NCBI GenBank assembly: GCA_013397695.1 | Contig: VYZI01000184.1 | Coordinates: 468,163-532,162, forward strand | From: Centropus unirufus | Lineage: Eukaryota > Chordata > Aves > Cuculiformes > Centropidae | Direction: 5' to 3' | DNA: 64,000 nucleotides | In this document: positions 1-13,943 of the stretch, piece by piece | How the letters are laid out: every line of letters starts with the position of its first letter | Position numbering within the stretch: the first letter of the stretch is position 1 | Made by a program: the position numbers and the translations under genes | Notes under the pieces: generated by a model | Seen by the model: only the letters and a program-made list of their open reading frames with translations | Told to the model about the DNA's origin: nothing | Databases searched by the model: none

Positions 1-393
1 TGCAGGCTTCCATTCTCCTGACTTAAACCTATTTTCAGCTTTCCTTTCTTTAAAATAAGAGGCTATGCAGGGTGGATTTTGACCACAGGTTTGATATTTA
101 TCCACAAAAGTCTCATTGCTAGTAAATAGGTTGCATGGTCAGGTACTTAAAGACATGAAGGCTTGAGAGTACAATATTTCATCAGAAAGATGTACTGTTC
201 CATACCCCAAAGACCCCAAAAAGACTGATTCTCTGGTTGGTCCCTGAAGAAAAATTACAGTAGTTATTCTTTTTGGGTTTTTTTTCTTTTCCCCCAAAGG
301 CATGAGGACACCAAGGGCAGGCAAAAGTTTAAGTCATGGTGCTACTACATACGGAGCTAGTGGAGTTCAGTGGAGGGTCACTGAGAAGACAAA

Positions 394-500
394 GAGTCTT
401 GAGCATTTCTCCTATGCGGAAAAGATACAACAGCTGGGAATGCTCACCCTGGAGAATAGAAGGCTCAGAGGGGATTTTTTTAATGTGTACAAAGGAAAAA
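394..500 (+). mobile_element. Diverged CR1-like LINE fragment
   Basis: The forward frame reads SLEHFSYAEKIQQLGMLTLE followed by NRRLRGDFFNVYK. This resembles the translated 3' part of vertebrate CR1-type LINEs, where a SYEERLRELGLFSLEKRRLR-type phrase is common. The copy is short and old. Its boundaries are approximate and no tail or target duplication is visible. Assignment to a specific family would need a repeat-library alignment. Confidence 0.5.
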
Positions 501-3500
501 AAGAAATATAAAAGCAAACTCCCTGGTTCCTAAAAGAAGAATGTTTTATGATCAATAAATGTGTGGTTTTATTTTCTCAAGAATGAGATAATTCATTCAG
601 GTGGCTGTTTGGATCTTCTTAATTCAATCCACTACAGCTAGGAAAACCCATCCAAATGGGGAAAAATATATGCATGAATATATTCTCCATATAATGAGAA
701 TAGAAATAAATGGTGAGTCCTAGAGTTTTTTAGTGATATCCTTTGCTATGTAAAAGCTAGCAGTGGTATCCACAACAGGTATGTTTAAAACCATAAAACC
801 TTAAGTCCAAATAAGATACACAAGGCTGTTTTCTCAATTATAATTTGTCTATTGACTTCACTTAATTACTGTTGGGGCTCCATGGAATTATCTGGCATTC
901 TAATTCTCTGCAGGAAGCATCCCATATATCTGTGGGGGCGCTTAGGGATCCTGAGTTAATACTTTGATGCTGTGCCAACTTGTGTGCCTATACTGTGAGA
1001 ATAAATCTTATACTAACAAACGACGAGCCCTGTTCTACGCTTGGATACACACGCATCATTTTCATTGCTCTGGCTGTATCTGGGGGAAATTATTAGTCTT
1101 TGGTTCTTTTAAATCTATTGAAGTTCTGCTGCTATGCTCTGAGGCTGCTGTTGAATAGCAGCTCTACGTGGTGGCAGTAATCCAGGGAGTCACTGAGGTG
1201 AAGGTGGCACAATTTCTTTGGTTCAAGATGTTCAACAGAGAATGGCCAAGGGGTCATCACAACTGTTCATAACTCTGGGATTCCCTGAGAGGGAGGAAGG
1301 CTGTGCCCGTCAGGGCTGCTGGGCTGCCTGGCCTCTTCAGGCTGATGAGGCATGAAAACAGTTGGAGCAGTAGTCAGAAGCTTTTCATAATTTGCATTCT
1401 CCTTGGCACAGATTATCTACACAGGCAAAGATAAAAAGTGAAGTCTCTGCCTTCCCTCTATGGTTAGTTAAAAAAATGAGTGTTTCTCCCTTGCTCCTGC
1501 TGTTCTGTGCTTGACATAATTCCTCTGTAACCTATTAGATTTGCCATACAGCTGGTTCTTTTTTTTTTTTTTCATTAAAAAGGACACCCACGCTCTCTCC
1601 CCATCAGAATTCAAAGCTATTCTGTGGGGATCAGCTTTCACAGGGTTTTCTCAGTTTCATTTTCTGCACAATACGATACCGCATAAAATAAATAAATATT
1701 TTTAAGAAAGAAAAAAACATGCAAGGAAGGTGATCGCTCAGGGGTTTGAAACTTTACAGATGTGATAGAAGCTAAAAATGGCAGTGGGTAAATCTCAGCA
1801 CAGCTCTTTACCTCGAGTTTGCCAGAGGATCCTGTCCCCAGGTGGGTCTGGGCAGCTGGGGGAAGCTCACAGGGTGGTTGAGCATGGAAGCACCAGTTCA
1901 TCAGAATTCCTCGTATTTGTATTAGAAAAAGAAGGCAGGACCCATCTCCTGCCCATGCTTCTCCTTCTGTGTTCCTCCATGAATGAGAAGAACCTCTAAG
2001 GATTCTTCTCAGAAGCTCTGCATGTGTTCAGTCCTGGGTTTTTTTGAAAGCACATCTCAGGAGCCAGGATGATGACATGTGCACTGGAACTGCAATGCTT
2101 GCTGTTCTGGACATGCAGAAATCATTTTGATTGCCTCCCAACTCTAGTTTTTGCTATCTCAAATGGAATATTTCATCCACTGGGGCCTCAGTCCATCAGT
2201 TAATGTTATGTTAACAAAACTTAATTCTCTTGCAGTTGGCCCCATCTTGCCTCCTGACGAAGTGTCCCTCAGTTTTGTTACGCTTTCAGTGCAAAAGGGG
2301 TGTGAGCCACATTTTGCTCTAGATTCTTTACAATTAAAAAAACCTCCCAAAAAACCGTGCGTGCAGCCATCCTACCAAAGGCTCAGGGGCCACTAGATCC
2401 TTTGTGAGGAGGAAGAGAGCTGCACTTCAAAATAGCAAAAAAATCCTTTACAGCAGATCAGGGCTTGCTTCCATCAGGATCCTTCCACTTCTAGAATGTA
2501 CACTGAATAGCAAAACTATTTCCAAAAAATGTATTATCAAGCATTTAGAAAGGTAAGTTCAGGTGCTTTTGCTACAGTTCTGCCTCATGGTAAGGACATT
2601 TTGATTAATGTTTGCCTCTTACAAATGTATTTCTCCTAAGGGATGTTATTTTTAACTTGTAGAATCGTGTTTTCTAGAAGAACAGAATGCCAGTGGGCAG
2701 TTGCCACCCAAATCCTTCCCAATAACAGAAGGATCTGAAGGCAGAGGCAAAGGAAGTTCATAATTTTTTAAATGAAGTTGTATATATGAGTGAGGAGGGA
2801 CAGAAGGAAGAGAAAAACTTTAATGGTTACCTTTAGTTTTGCTCCCAGCATAGTCTCTGTCTTGTAATACAAAAATCTCCCCAACCTCTTGGGATGCTTG
2901 CACATCGCTGCAAGTTTATTGCAAGATGAACTTGTACCTAAGTCTCCGTTTCCGTGCCAGGAATTTTATTCCGATTTGGATCTACCCTAGAAGGGCAATT
3001 GCTAAAACTGATCCCTAAAACGTTGCTTGAAAGGTTTTCTTCAGAGGATCAGAGAAATTAAAGGTACTAAAATTGATTACTTCCGGAAGGCATAACCAGG
3101 CAGGTTAGTTGAATGGTGTGGGATTTGCCTGCAGATCATGTCATCTAAACATAGATGCAAGTTGTCTAAGTTCCCATGGCAATAAACTCAAATTGAGTTC
3201 AAAGCTAATTGGCTGGTACCATTTGAGATATTTAAGACATCCATGTAGGACCTACAAGGGAACTGCATCCTCCTCAACAAGCAGCCGTAGGCTAAGCAGG
3301 TGGGCCTAGGACTTCTAAAATGGTACTAAATTCTTATGCTTAGATGACTTTGACTCAGACTGAATACAGCGTATGGATTTTATTGTGCACTAACAAAAAG
3401 GCAGCAAGACCCTATCTACTCTGAAGTGTCTTCCACTCACCTAATAGTGCCCTAATCCTCACCAACTCTCTTCTCGCTGTAAAGCCAGAGATAAGTCTCA

Positions 3501-6500
3501 GTGTACAGTCCATTAAAACATACCCACTGGAATCCACAAATATCAGAGGAATCCAAGCAGCTCCTTACTAATTCTCAAGGGCAACTAGAGGACATACAAA
3601 TACTAAGGGGATTTAGGGACGATACTGATTTTGCAATGAGTTATCTATCTATTGGCTTTCTGAGACCTGAGAGCAGAATATCAAGGGCATATTAGTGAGG
3701 CATAATTTTTTTTTTGTTTTATTAAATACAAATGAACCTTTGGGGATTGTTCTATGTCCAGAGAAATCCATATATTTCCACTCTTTGTCATCTTCCCCCA
3801 GTTGAAAAAAAAAACGTAAAATTTCAGTCATAAGGATTCATCTCACCTAATAGGTATATCTAAAATGTAACTGTCAAAAGCAGGCACATTAGTGTCCTAT
3901 TATAGTCAATGAAATGTCATTTATCTCCTTTAGGATTGGTATCTCTTAGGAAATAAGTGGTCCTCCGGACATCGATATTTTTCTCTGTTGCCTATAAAAA
4001 TAATCTATAACAATGGCATAATATACCTAGTTAACTTTTATAAATCTGGGGTAAAAGTCAAGCATATTCAAATTGAATTACAGGATGGAGCTAAATCCTA
4101 ATGCCACTGAAAAGACCGATAATAGACCCATGCTCTGACTTACAAGGCTGTGAGCTCAAACCCAGCAACATCCTTTGCTGCATCTAAACACAGTGCCGGC
4201 AGCCTGCAAGTAGCTTTCTCAGCACTGTTTCTGACTTTTACTCTGACATCCAGACTTTTAGCTCTCTGTGGATTAAAAGAATGATTTAAAGGTATTAAAC
4301 TATCTTTAATTCAATTATTTTGCAATCATTTTATTTTTTTCATGTGGGACCGTTGTCATAATACACTGTTAAAATTATTCCATTGTGCAAGACTACCTTA
4401 AGATTAACTGAGAAAACTGTTTTACTCATCCTATTCAATGTGGAATTCCTTACTGTAAGTTAATGAAAATCAGAGTGACTGTAAGAATGGAAATAGAAAA
4501 TATACAAACAAAATCAGTGGTAAGCTTAAATAATATGTCTGGGAGTGGATTTAGGAAGCTGATGGAAATTATTTGACTCGGGTAATGAGGTTGTATGATA
4601 AGTCAGGAAGAGATTTTTTTAAGTACAGAATTGCAGAAATATTGATTTGATTCTACTGAAATACATTTTCAGATTTTCTGTTTTATTTCTATGTGAAAAG
4701 AGGAGTCCAGTAAATGTGACTCTTAGCTTTTGGAGCTCTTTTTCCACTTCGTCTCTTACTGGTTTGACAAGCGCAATCTGAAAAGCTACACTTTCTGTAA
4801 ATTCTGTAGGTTCTGTAAATGAACCAGGGTAGAGTTAAAGGTACATTTTTCCTCCCGGCAATCAAAAAACTCGTGTTTTTTAATGCAGCTTCAGTATTTT
4901 AGAGGCACGTAGGAACTGTTTAGAAGAGCAAAACAGCTGTCAGCACTTTGCTTTGCCATCTACAGGATGTTGGTTAGGCTATAATTTCTCGCTAATTAAC
5001 TCCTCTAAAATAGAACCCTTTGTAACTAGTCCATCAGCAATCCATGAGTTTTGTGTTGCCCACATCTCTTTTAACTTTGGCAGAGGCTTACAGTTTCTGA
5101 CCTTGATGTCTTGTTTGATTTGCATTTCTGTTTTGAGACTAACATTAATTACACTGTCAAAACAGATTTTATCGTTTACGTAACATGGGCTGCCTACAGA
5201 CCCAAGTTTTCTCAATATGGAGGTAACAACTTACGCACTGAATGACTTGATTACAGTAATTCCTTTTATATGGTTCTCCTTCTGGGAGACTGTAGTGGGT
5301 ACTTAGACTCCAGCTTTTTCCAAATTTAGTGGTTGCATTTCCACTTAATTGTTAGTTTCCTGTAAAAAATCAGATAGATGTACAGAAACACAACCTGAAT
5401 GGTTCTACTTTGAATATTGAGTTTAACCTGATGCACACACATATTTTTTTTATTTCAAAAAAAAAAAACCCAACTCCAGTAATTCTGCCTTACTCCAGTA
5501 AATTCTGATTGAGGTTACAGGTCATGTTAATGATTTCAGTTTTTTTCCAAAGTGCTATATAGATTTTGTTTATTAGAGAGATGTCAAAACCAGATCCTAC
5601 TTGAAAAATATCATTTTATATGGGATTGATATGACAGCACAGTCTCAGTAACATGATATTTTGAAAAACTCTCAAATTTAAGAAGCACAAATCTTGCCTA
5701 TGTCAATAATATGTGATGATAATGGTCCGTATCCCGAGCCTGAGTGGCTTGGTCTGATTCCACTGACTTCAATGTCAACACCTTCGGTAGGATTAACACT
5801 ATGGTCCAGCCCTGTGCCTAAACTGTGCAGTCAATTTAAGAACTACAGGGCAGGGTTTGCTTTTAATGCCTCTGTGGAACTACAAAGGGAGCTGGGGCCA
5901 AACTACTACAAGCTGCTCTGCATGAGGTGCAGCAGAAGGAACCAAAGAGCAGTAATTTAGGATTCACTCGTTGATGCAAATTCCATACAGACAAGCTCTA
6001 ACACTCAGCTTACAGGGGCTGTGGAGCAGAGGAGAAGCAGATCCCACCTTTCCAATGAGCACAAATAATGGAAAGTTACATCCCAGTGCATACCAGAATC
6101 CTACCAGTGCTATCACAGGGACGCAGCATTTGGCTGGAGTTTATCTCATCCCTTTAGGCATTTACGAAATTAGATGTCCTGGTCTGAGCTAGTTGTCCTT
6201 GATTCCCTTTATGGTGGATGGAGAAAAGCTGGGACTTGCATAGGATGAGTCATTTCCTGGTAAAATAAGCATCTAAGATGGGTGAGAATTGCCCCCAGAA
6301 TTGCTTATTTTTTCTCCCAGTACTTCTCAAAGACATCAGACAACTAACTTAGGCTTGGATGACCGTTTTTTAAGTGACTAATGTGAGGTGAGATGGATTC
6401 CCATTTATAGTTCTCACATATGATTTAATTAATCAGTAGTAAAACACCCTATTTAAAAAACCGTTACCTGATAAATGTGACATTTTGCCCCCATGGACTA

Positions 6501-6891
6501 TGGCAATGTGAGACCACCAATTAATATCTGTCTTTAGGGTGTTACAAGTATTGTGGTTTATCTACACAGAAAATAACCCATCGGGAAGAAAAGTTAGGAG
6601 TGATATGTACCTGCTCAGACAATGCTTTGTATTATGCACTTTAAACAGCTGCATAAAATAAAATGCAGCCCATCCCATAAACTGTGCTGATAAAACTCAT
6701 CCGGGTGTAAGTAGTCTTTCTAGAAAATATGTCACAAAAATATCATTATGAATTTATCAGCTGTTTCTTAGTGCCTAATCTTGAAAGCAAGAAACAGGGC
6801 TCTTTTCATGGCTATCCAAGCTCAAAAAGACTCTACTGAGAAACTCCCTGGTCCCTTTTCTGGTTAGAAGTCACTGTGGAGGGCTGAAGGA

Positions 6892-6957
6892 AAAAAAAGC
6901 AAAAAAAAAAAAAAAAAAAAAAAAAAACAACAAACAAAAGAACAAAAAAAATATGTT
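6892..6957. repeat. A-rich low-complexity tract
   Basis: An uninterrupted run of 27 adenines (6901-6927) is followed by a degenerating A-rich stretch with C and G interruptions. It could be the poly(A) tail of an old retrotransposed copy, but the sequence just upstream does not resemble a known element to me. Confidence 0.9.
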
Positions 6958-7748
6958 AATAGCTAAAGTAACTCTCTGGTTATGTTTAAAGGAAATTTGT
7001 CTGAATTACAATTAAAATAATTAAATAATTACTTAAAACCAAAATTCTCACTTGAAGTTCAAGCACAGTGTAAGATTGGGAAATTTTAATGACTATTTTT
7101 TCAAGAACTCCCTGTCCTTACCGTTCAAAAAGAAAAGCATTCTCATTACCTTAGAAATGGAGAGACTCTTGAACATGAAAAGTGCTCAGAAATGACAGGG
7201 TCTTTCACTGGCAGAGAGCAGCGAGACAACATGTCCCCTTATCCAGGGAGCAGCAAAGAATAAAGCTGGAGGATCTGGTCTCTAGGAGAGCCTCATGTGT
7301 CCTCCTCACCTGCCCTGCACTCACACACAGAGGATGTTTCAATCTGACCGCAAAGTAGGTGTGTTCGGGTAATATTTTGAAGGGTTGTATTGCATTCTCT
7401 TGACGCTGCCTAGGGTCGGTTAATGGAGCAAAAGATTTCTTTTTGTGCAGAGCCTAAGCTCATGCTGCTCCACCACTGGAAAGAGAAAGTAGATACCAAA
7501 TCCCCAGTGTAGGTCTTTGAAGTGGCCGCTGTTGGCACACATTGAAAAAGTCAGGCTTGCATCCAAACAGATTAATTTACCCCTCAATCCAGCTTCACTT
7601 TCTTAATTAAGTAGCCAGAGGCTTCATATGTCAAAACTAAGCGTTTCTACGTCACCTCATTTTTAGGGAAAGACAGATTTGTTTTGTAAAAATTAAAGTG
7701 GCCTGTTTGGCACTTCAGTCTTCTTTTAATTATGTTTGGTATATCAAA

Positions 7749-7839
7749 CCGGTGTATAATGGAAGTTGAGACCAGTATATAATGGATAATATAATAATTA
7801 TGATAATAATATATGAGACCAGTGTATAATGGAAGTTGA
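7749..7839 (+). repeat. Local imperfect triplicated unit
   Basis: The unit GTGTATAATGGAAGTTGA occurs at about 7752-7769 and again near 7822-7839. A shorter version, ending in ATAATGGA, lies between them at about 7773-7785. The second and third units are preceded by GAGACCAG or a close variant. The AT-rich spacer between the outer units consists of ATAAT repeats. This looks like local slippage duplication within an intron. Confidence 0.7.
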
Positions 7840-10800
7840 CAAGAGGCGTGTGTCAAAAGATGTGTCTCAACATCCTCTCTTTTAAACAGACTTGTATTCT
7901 TATTTTTGACATCCATGACTCGGTTGAAAAGTCATTAGAGCTCATTCTTTTAGTAGGAATTAAAGTCTTTAAGTGGCTGATATTTTTTTTTCTCAAAAAT
8001 TCACGTTGATTTCCTAATGGTCATTTAATGCTTATCTTTCTTTGTTTTGAGAAGTAACTGTTAGGCATCCACAAGTTCCTTTTTATTTTAAGATTAGCTC
8101 GAAGGTCCCCATGGCCATAATGGAGCATAATGAAGACACTTCAGAGCATTTCAAGGACAGTCATGTTAGCCAGGTCTATAAAAACTATTGGCCTGAACAG
8201 TGTGGACAGTGCTCAGAAGGCTGTATCGATAGCTAAGTACTCTTTTCATACAGTGTTAGATTTAATTGTGGCCTTTCATTACGAGGAGGACTTTTTTTTT
8301 CAACTGGTCTGAGATGGTTTCAGGGTTAGAATTCCCTTTCCCTGTGCAAGAGCAGATCTAGCAGCAGCCTGGGAGTCTGCGTCGTGTTTCTCTCAGTGCT
8401 GCGGCTCCTCCGAGAAGCCCCGTGTGCCTGCAGGAAGATGCCCCTGGGAGCGCTGCCTCCAGGGCAGCTCCACACTCCCTGCACAGTAATTATCCTCCTT
8501 CTGAATAACCCTCCTTACAAAACAGAAAATCCAGTTTACTCCCGCTGTGTGTCATCAGGGACAACCGTTTCCTTTAATTGATGGTGCTTTCATGTAAATT
8601 CATCATCCAGTTAACTTTGTGATCTCAGCCCAAATAATGTTATTTTGACTAAGTGCTTAGCAGTTATATTGATTTGTAAAACCCCCTCAGGTTGTTCTGT
8701 CTTGCAAATGGACCAACAGCAGTGATTTATTATAAGGCTGCCTTTTGAAAGGTGTTCTGAATGTCACCTACGGCCACTGATATTTCATCAAATAGATCAC
8801 GCCTCTCCTTCTGCCTCTTGCCTGTGAATCTCTATGGAAGACCTGAAGTTATATCTGAATTGAATTATTTCAGTCATTTTATTTCTAGTAAGACACTTCA
8901 TTGGCACTGAAATATGGGCAAAGTAACTGACTTATTTCTATGGCTGTAGCAAGAGTAACCTTAAGCATGTTTAGTCAAGTGCGGTGTAGATTAAAAAATG
9001 TTCTGCTTCCAGGTGTATCAATTACATATATTAAAAAAAAAAATAAATCCTTTTACTTCAGAATTGGGAAACTTTCCTTGGATTTCTACTGTATGTGTGG
9101 AAACCGTCGGACTGCCAGTTCTCCAGTGCTGGGATTACTTCTTGGTTACTCTGGTTCTAACCAGTGCTGGGGTCAGAAATAAACCTGAGTGAAATTATTG
9201 CAGTTTACAGAATGGGTCCCTTGCAGCCATTCCTGGGCCAAATTCAGCACTGGTCGGCAAATTTGTGTATATCGGGGGGAAATGGTCAGCCAGCAGTTAT
9301 AAAATGTAAAATGTGCTGGGAGAAGACATCTGGAGCTGGCATGGCTGGGCACTGCACTCTTTACGTGAAGGCACTGATCTCTGAGAAAAACAGATTGAGT
9401 TGTTACACTTTTTCCGGCCCAAGTGACAAATTAATGCATGTTATGCTGCATTCCTACTTGTTCCTTTCTCCTTAACAATTTATACCTGGCTTTGCTCATC
9501 ATTTAATCATAGCCCACTATGATGCAGCACTGAACCATTTCTTTTTCTCTGCATTTCTCTAAAAATGACCTTCCTTAAAGGAAAATCCAGTGAAGCCAAT
9601 TGCACATGTTTATGTTGAAGTGGGGCAAGAACCTGAGCAGATAATGCTTTGATTCAAATGAAATTCTGAATTATCCATATAGTTTAGAATTGGAACAATT
9701 TTTTATATTTTTTATCATTTTTTGTTGATGATCATAAGCTAGCAGATGGAGCTAGACTGTATCTTATGAGCTCAAAAAAATATTTTTCCCACTTTATTTA
9801 AAAAGCCAAAATAAATTCAGCTTTCTATATTAAGATAGCCTTTGAATACAACCAAAAGGAAAATTTTAGTTTCTTTTTCATAATTCCTGTGTTTAATTCA
9901 AATATTAAAAAGCTATTTACTTCTTGTGCCATAGACTTTCTTTTCCTTTGCATTTCAGAGCAGCTACAGAATTTACAAATTGATTAACCAGGTGGAAAAA
10001 GGCTGTTGCTTAAGTTTCATTGCTCAGCACCGGGACTGAATATCAGAAATATCAGATGGGCCCAACATATGCACCAAAATACTCAGAAAACTAGAGAAAT
10101 CAGAAAGCTTGGGCATCATCTATAAGCCACAGAAACAATGGAAGTTTATCCAGGATTGATATTATATATAGGGAGGGAAAAACCTGTCCCAGCTCTGTAG
10201 TTTGTGGAATGATGCACTAAAACCTGAGGAAGACGAGAAGCAGCACTGAGGAGGTTTTATGCGCTTATTTTGAATTAATAACCACTAAAGCCAATAAAAT
10301 TTGCAAAGTAGTGAATGATGCAAATCTGGCTGGAGCTACTCAGCATAAGAAGGGGGTGATGAATGAAAAGGAAGTTCATTTTCTGTTAGAAAAAGGAAAT
10401 GTTTCTTCCTATAATGTCACAGCGTGGCATGTGTGACTGCTAGGGCCAAGAACTGGACATGACAGAAAAAGTAATTACTGCTGATCACAGGAACATTCAA
10501 AAAATGTATTAATTAATAGCAAGGAAAATTGAAAGTGATGTAAAATTTTATGCTTCAAACCTTCAGCCAATACTTATTTATTAGAGAGGTAAGGTCAAGC
10601 ATGAATAGTGGACTATGGATTACAGGGTTACTTTTCTCCTCTATGAGCCTCTCTATTATGTAGTCATCTCTTAAACCATCCATATATTTACCAAGTTTAA
10701 CTAAGACAAATCTCAGTCATGTTATTCATCGCAGTTATTGCATTTACCTCCCTAGAACTGCTGGAGTGGTTGAAGCAAATGGAATTTGTTGGTGAGATGC

Positions 10801-13583
10801 GCTTCACAAATTCACACCCCTGTCCTCTTACCTGATTTTCTTACTGCCTCCAATTAGTCCCAGATTTCAGTAGCTCCGAAACCGCTGCTCCAGATATGCA
10901 CTCATTAACTGTGTAGGGATGGATTTTGTTATTCCCTGCACAGTATTTGATCTCTGGGCCTGTAGCTTTGGAATTAATCTGATTTCTTTGTGCCATATTT
11001 CACTGTGAATATGTAAGCAGTTTCTCACAAACTTCCAGTCTTTCTCCTGGTTTCTTCTCCTTGTTGAAAATCTGTGGGGTTTTTAATTGCTCTTTAGTGT
11101 TTGGGATTAAATGCTTGCCTGAACACTGCAGTAATTGTTGGTGGCTTTACAATATGTCACAACACCAAAACGATCAGAAACTTCTCGAATTAAATATTCA
11201 ATCCTAGGAGGGAAAAAAAAAAAAAGTAAAAAAAAAAAGTCAAGTGTTTGGGTTTTCCATAAAGAGATTTTTCTTTTTTAGAAGTGTAAATGGAGATTAA
11301 GTTAGCTATGAAGGGTTGTAACAGAAGTTTAGCATTTATATTCATTAGACAGAGGAGTGATCTGCTGCCCAAGTAGTGGGGATATCCTTGCTTGTGATGT
11401 TTCATTATCACATTTACCACATGTCTCCTTATTCACTGTTATTCTTTTGGGTGAAGACAGACGGTAAAAAACAGGCAGTTAGTTATAACAGCAATAACCT
11501 GTTACAGGTAAATCCAGCTTCCTGTTAAGAAATTCACTCCCCCATTTTCACCCCATTGCCTCTGTTTCTAATGTTTCCCAGCACTTTGATCATCTCCATT
11601 TGCAGGGGGAGGCAGGGGCACAGCACTATGGCTTCTCCCTTAATGGAAACGTTCCTTAGAGCCACTGCTTGAGCTCACAGGACACTGCCTTAATTTCCAA
11701 GCTTTACAGCCTCTCCTTTCTTCAGGGAACTGTCTGTATTCCCTACAGCATCTGAAAAATATTGGGTTTTTCTTTCTTCTTAACTGCTGGTTACAAAACT
11801 GACAGCAGGTAAGATTGGCGATAGGACAACAAAACGGCACTTGAAAAAAAGCACACAGCCTCAAAATCTGAGCGTGTTTTCACGTTTCACTCTTTTAGAA
11901 CAATTTAGCTCAGAGTAAGACTCTGCCAGAATTGAGAGGCATGAGTAGTAATTCAAAACGTGCTTCAAATGTAGGATTTAATTGCCTAGTTCTGCCGTAG
12001 TCTCTTTTATTTATGATCACCCATTTTATTTATGATTAGCAAGAATCAGAATTTAAGAGTAGTTTTCTCGAGGCCCACTTTTCCATTAGGTTAGTCAGGT
12101 GTAACAGGCTCAGCGGGTACTAGCAAATTCCTAAACTGATCTGTTCTCTCCAGAGAGCTCCAACATAGCCTCAAAGCAAAAAGCACAACTGGAGAGGTGA
12201 TCCTTCTGACTTCCTTGCTCATCAGCCCGTAGAATCCTTTTTTGGACTCAAGTAATCCCAATTTCAAGGTTACCTAAGTCACTGCTGCAATGTCCAATGC
12301 GTTTAGCAACATCAGAAAAAGGCAAACCTTTTCCTTAAGTCATTCATCAGCCTGGCCTCTGTGTGTATACATGATGCTATGTCAGCATTATTGATATGGG
12401 GAAACATAATATTTATTTTTTTTTATCTTCTGACATTTATATAAGAAATTAATTGGACTTGATTTTCCTGTGCGGGAATACAGAGAGCTATATCATGATG
12501 CATGTTTTTTTGTGTTTCTAATTTTATGTGTGTTTATATGTGCTTTAGGGAAAAAAAGCACTTCCATAACAGAAATGCATTTTTTAGTGTCAAAGAAGTC
12601 TAGTGGTCTTATGCAATTAGGAAATCCATCTATGTGATATTAATGACCGAATATCTATCTCTATGAAATCTCTATAATTTTTTAAGGAAGTGGTATTGGC
12701 ACAATGCTGCATCTGTAGAGCGTTCTTGGATGTTTTTCTGAGCCTTTTATCTTCAAGAAACAATCTATGTTAAACCAGACTTAGACCTGCTCTGTTCATC
12801 AGAATAAGTTCTCGCAGCATTTCAGGCCCATCTTTATATCTATATTTCTATATCCTCTGCATTTAAGTATATGTCCCTTCAGCGCATGTTCTAAGGATCT
12901 AAGGCTTACTGAAGTCATAGATAAAATGTCACTGCTTTTGGTCGCACTTGTAGGTTTTGTTTGTTGTCCAAGTATCTAGCAGCTTAGCAAATATTGTAGT
13001 ATTTTTTGCATGCCTGGAGTTTCCTTTTATTAACCATAATGTGATTTTTTTAAAAAAAACATATGCTCATCGTGCAAATAGCCAATCCTGCCTAATTCCA
13101 CCCATTACCCCTTGTAATATTGTTGAAGGTTCAAGTGTGGCATACTCTAAAGTAGAAGTTTCTGAATAATACCTTTTTTTCCGGTATATTGACACTGCTT
13201 TCTTAGTACACTGTATCAAAGCATACCCCACAGTTCATATGATAACAAGAGAGGGGAAAAAGGTCTTTATTTCTCTTATCACCTTTACCCCAGCTGGGAA
13301 CCTCAGAAGCTCGTGTGTACCTGCCCAGCACAAGACTTAACGCACACACACATCCTCACTATCTCTCTTTCATCTTCTCCATAAAATGGGACTCCCATTT
13401 ACACCCTTTGATGCTTCCTGGTTGAAATAAAAGGTTAGTCTATAAACCCATCAGACTCTGAGAGGCTCTTTCAGTTAATAATGAGGTTCATAGAGTGCTG
13501 TGTTGCACCATCTTCATTTTTAAGTAGCACAATCTTAATGTTAAAATTATTTCTGTTATGAAGTTTCCATCAGATTAATCTTG

Positions 13584-13940
13584 ATTTCTCTTCTCTTCTC
13601 TTCTCTTCTCTTCTCTTCTCTTCTCTTCTCTTCTCTTCTCTTCTCTTCTCTTCTCTTCTCTTCTCTTCTCTTCTCTTCTCNNNNNNNNNNNNNNNNNNNN
13701 NNNNNNNNNNNNNNNNNNNNNNNNNNNNNNNNNNNNNNNNNNNNNNNNNNNNNNNNNNNNNNNNNNNNNNNNNNNNNNNNNNNNNNNNNNNNNNNNNNNN
13801 NNNNNNNNNNNNNTTCTTTTCCTCCTTTTCTTTTTCTTTTTATTTTCCTCTTTTCCTTTTTCCTTTCCCTTTTCTTTTCCCTTTCCTTTCTCCTTTTTCC
13901 CTTTTCCTATTTCCTTTTTCCTTTCTCCTCTTTCTTTCCA
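13584..13940 (+). repeat. (TTCTC)n microsatellite, assembly gap and pyrimidine tract
   Basis: A pure TTCTC pentanucleotide array runs from about 13588 to 13680. It is followed by 133 N (13681-13813) and then by degenerate, almost purely pyrimidine sequence to about 13940. Only three bases (TAG) separate the tract from the DLGAP2 exon at 13944, so its distal part is that exon's polypyrimidine tract. The true array length is unknown because the assembly collapsed here. Apparent peptides of alternating R/E or S/L residues in this stretch are artefacts of the repeat. Confidence 0.97.
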
Positions 13941-13943
13941 TAG

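Larger units (their letters stand above)
1..13943 (+). other. DLGAP2: DLGAP2 upstream intron (3' part)
   Basis: This stretch precedes the first recognisable DLGAP2 exon and I find no coding exon in it. Open frames are short, without protein-like composition or family motifs. It is mostly AT-rich unique DNA. It holds a diverged CR1-like fragment near 394-500, an A-rich tract at 6892-6957, a small local repeat at 7749-7839 and a pyrimidine microsatellite with a gap at 13584-13940. The exon at 13944 begins with two bases that complete a split codon, so the preceding coding exon lies to the left of the window. That this is intron is inferred from this phase. Confidence 0.8.

Noticed and set aside
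277..511. Good acceptor-like pyrimidine tract before an open frame
   Set aside because: The peptide does not resemble DLGAP2, there is no matching donor, and its second half looks like CR1.
5740..5800. CACTGACTTCAATG phrase reminiscent of ancient amniote repeats
   Set aside because: Too short and diverged to assign by eye. A similar faint resemblance at 9229-9290 and 47780-47890 was dropped for the same reason.
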